Positions 13,709 through 14,625 of a DNA stretch of 14,625 nucleotides are shown here, piece after piece. Both the position numbers and the translations under genes were made by a program. How positions within the stretch are numbered: the first letter of the stretch is position 1; every line of letters begins with the position of its first letter. Source of the DNA: Clostridiales bacterium UBA4653 (GTDB lineage Bacteria > Bacillota > Clostridia > Oscillospirales > CAG-272). The stretch lies in the NCBI GenBank assembly GCA_002405565.1, contig DHMB01000116.1:1-14625 (forward strand), read 5' to 3'. The notes under the pieces are model-generated. The model was not told where the DNA came from. It searched no databases and was given only the letters and a program-made list of their open reading frames with translations.

Positions 13709-14625
13709 ATGAATGAATTTTTATACGGCTTTCTGACATGGTTCAAAGCCTTTCTCGGCAACATGCTGGACGGCATCGTCATGGTGCTTAAAGGAATAGT
13801 TTTCGGTATAGCCAAGATATTCAATATGCCGTATTATTTCAGACTGTGGGCAGAGGAAGGCGTCAATTTCGGCGTCATGGACTGGATTTTTTCAATTATT
13901 TCGTTTCTGCTTGCGTTCGGCGTGTGGGCGGGAGTGATATTCCTCATCATAATGGGACTGAGAAAATATCTCCGCTTCCGCAAGACAATTGTCGGCAACG
14001 AAGACCTGCTTGAGGAGATCGCAAACCTGCACGGAGACGTTGTCCGCCTGACAAACGAAAAAGAGCATATAATGCAGCTCAAGGTCGCGCAGAGCGGCGT
14101 TCCTTATGAGCAGATAGCGGCTGCGACCGGCGGAAATACTGCCGTGCCCGCGGCAGTTGAGGTCAAAAAGGAGGAGATTCCCTCCGGCGGAAGATTTGCA
14201 CGTCTTGCGGCGGTCGACCTGAAATATGCCGGTTATATTCCGCCCGAATACGATAATTCCATGAGTCTGCGCGAGATATGCGAGGATCTCCGCAATTTCG
14301 CCTGCTCTGGCAGCTCCCTTTATTATGATATCCGCACGATCCGTCTTATGCTTGCGGGCTTTGCAAGCACAAAGCTGATAATCCTTCAGGGTATATCGGG
14401 TACGGGTAAAACGTCGCTGCCTTACGTAATGGGCAAGTATTTTGAAAACGACGCGACAATCGCGTCCGTCCAGCCCTCATGGAGAGACAGAAACGAGCTT
14501 TTCGGATATTTCAACGAATTCACCAAGAAATTCAACGAAACCGAGGTTCTTCGCAGAATCTACGAAGCGTCTTATAACGACGATCTCAACGTTATCATTC
14601 TCGACGAAATGAACATCGCGCGCGT
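13709..14625 (+). CDS. Membrane-anchored AAA+ ATPase, cut by the window edge
   Basis: 305 codons are visible; the gene continues past the right edge. Two hydrophobic stretches occur at about 22-38 and 57-83, the second a clear membrane helix. They are followed by a basic stretch and a probable coiled coil (about 97-127). The ATPase core begins near residue 205, with Walker A GISGTGKTS (228-236) and Walker B VIILDE (295-300), then MNIAR as in McrB/MoxR-like AAA proteins. A Trp-Arg-Asp-x-x-x-L-x-G-Y element (258-267) between them is typical of the McrB-like AAA_5 group. The start at 13709 has a GAAGG site 9 nt upstream and lies 51 nt after the signal peptidase gene, so it likely belongs to the same operon. 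A role in moving or remodelling the exported fibre proteins is a guess from context. Confidence 0.82.
   Translation, partial: MNEFLYGFLTWFKAFLGNMLDGIVMVLKGIVFGIAKIFNMPYYFRLWAEEGVNFGVMDWIFSIISFLLAFGVWAGVIFLIIMGLRKYLRFRKTIVGNEDLLEEIANLHGDVVRLTNEKEHIMQLKVAQSGVPYEQIAAATGGNTAVPAAVEVKKEEIPSGGRFARLAAVDLKYAGYIPPEYDNSMSLREICEDLRNFACSGSSLYYDIRTIRLMLAGFASTKLIILQGISGTGKTSLPYVMGKYFENDATIASVQPSWRDRNELFGYFNEFTKKFNETEVLRRIYEASYNDDLNVIILDEMNIAR

Overview
The window looks like a chromosomal piece of an uncultured, gut-type Firmicute, most likely class Clostridia. This is inferred from family content: a SipW-type signal peptidase with a TasA-like substrate, InlB-type and DUF6273-like surface modules, collagen-like proteins, a GEMM-I riboswitch, strong GGAGG ribosome sites and mid-range G+C. 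No rRNA, tRNA, CRISPR, transposase or integrase is visible. The window cuts a gene at each end.

Left part (1-1011, minus strand): the first 29 codons of an unrecognised gene run off the left edge. Before it comes a small ECF-like sigma factor with its own extended -10 promoter. A strong terminator closes the next operon.

Centre (1029-9625, minus strand): an apparent four-gene operon, read right to left. It starts with a TetR regulator whose palindromic operator sits just downstream of the -10 box of its own promoter. Next come a collagen-like protein with a C1q/TNF-like head, then a DUF6273-like protein with 51 uninterrupted collagen triplets and a C-terminal membrane anchor, then a 1564-residue surface protein. 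The last one carries, right after its signal peptide, a gap-free ubiquitin fold about 55% identical to human ubiquitin by hand alignment. It continues with a DUF6273-like domain, beta-helix-like repeats, InlB-type repeats, Cys-pair repeats and a membrane anchor. One cell-surface operon thus encodes both collagen-like and ubiquitin-like parts. This is the most unusual content of the window.

Right part (9640-14625, plus strand): a divergent region with a weak promoter and a 30-codon ORF. Then comes a strong promoter, a cyclic-di-GMP-I (GEMM-I) riboswitch and an overlapping intrinsic terminator. Downstream lie a degenerate EAL-domain protein, an N-terminally anchored surface protein (11-nt overlap), a TasA/camelysin-like exported protein, its SipW-type signal peptidase, and the start of a membrane-anchored AAA+ ATPase. 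The layout suggests c-di-GMP switches on a matrix-fibre module through transcript antitermination.

Together the window holds two divergent cell-envelope programs: one under TetR control making host-mimicking adhesin-like proteins, and one under c-di-GMP control making an extracellular fibre. All functional statements are from reading sequence only.
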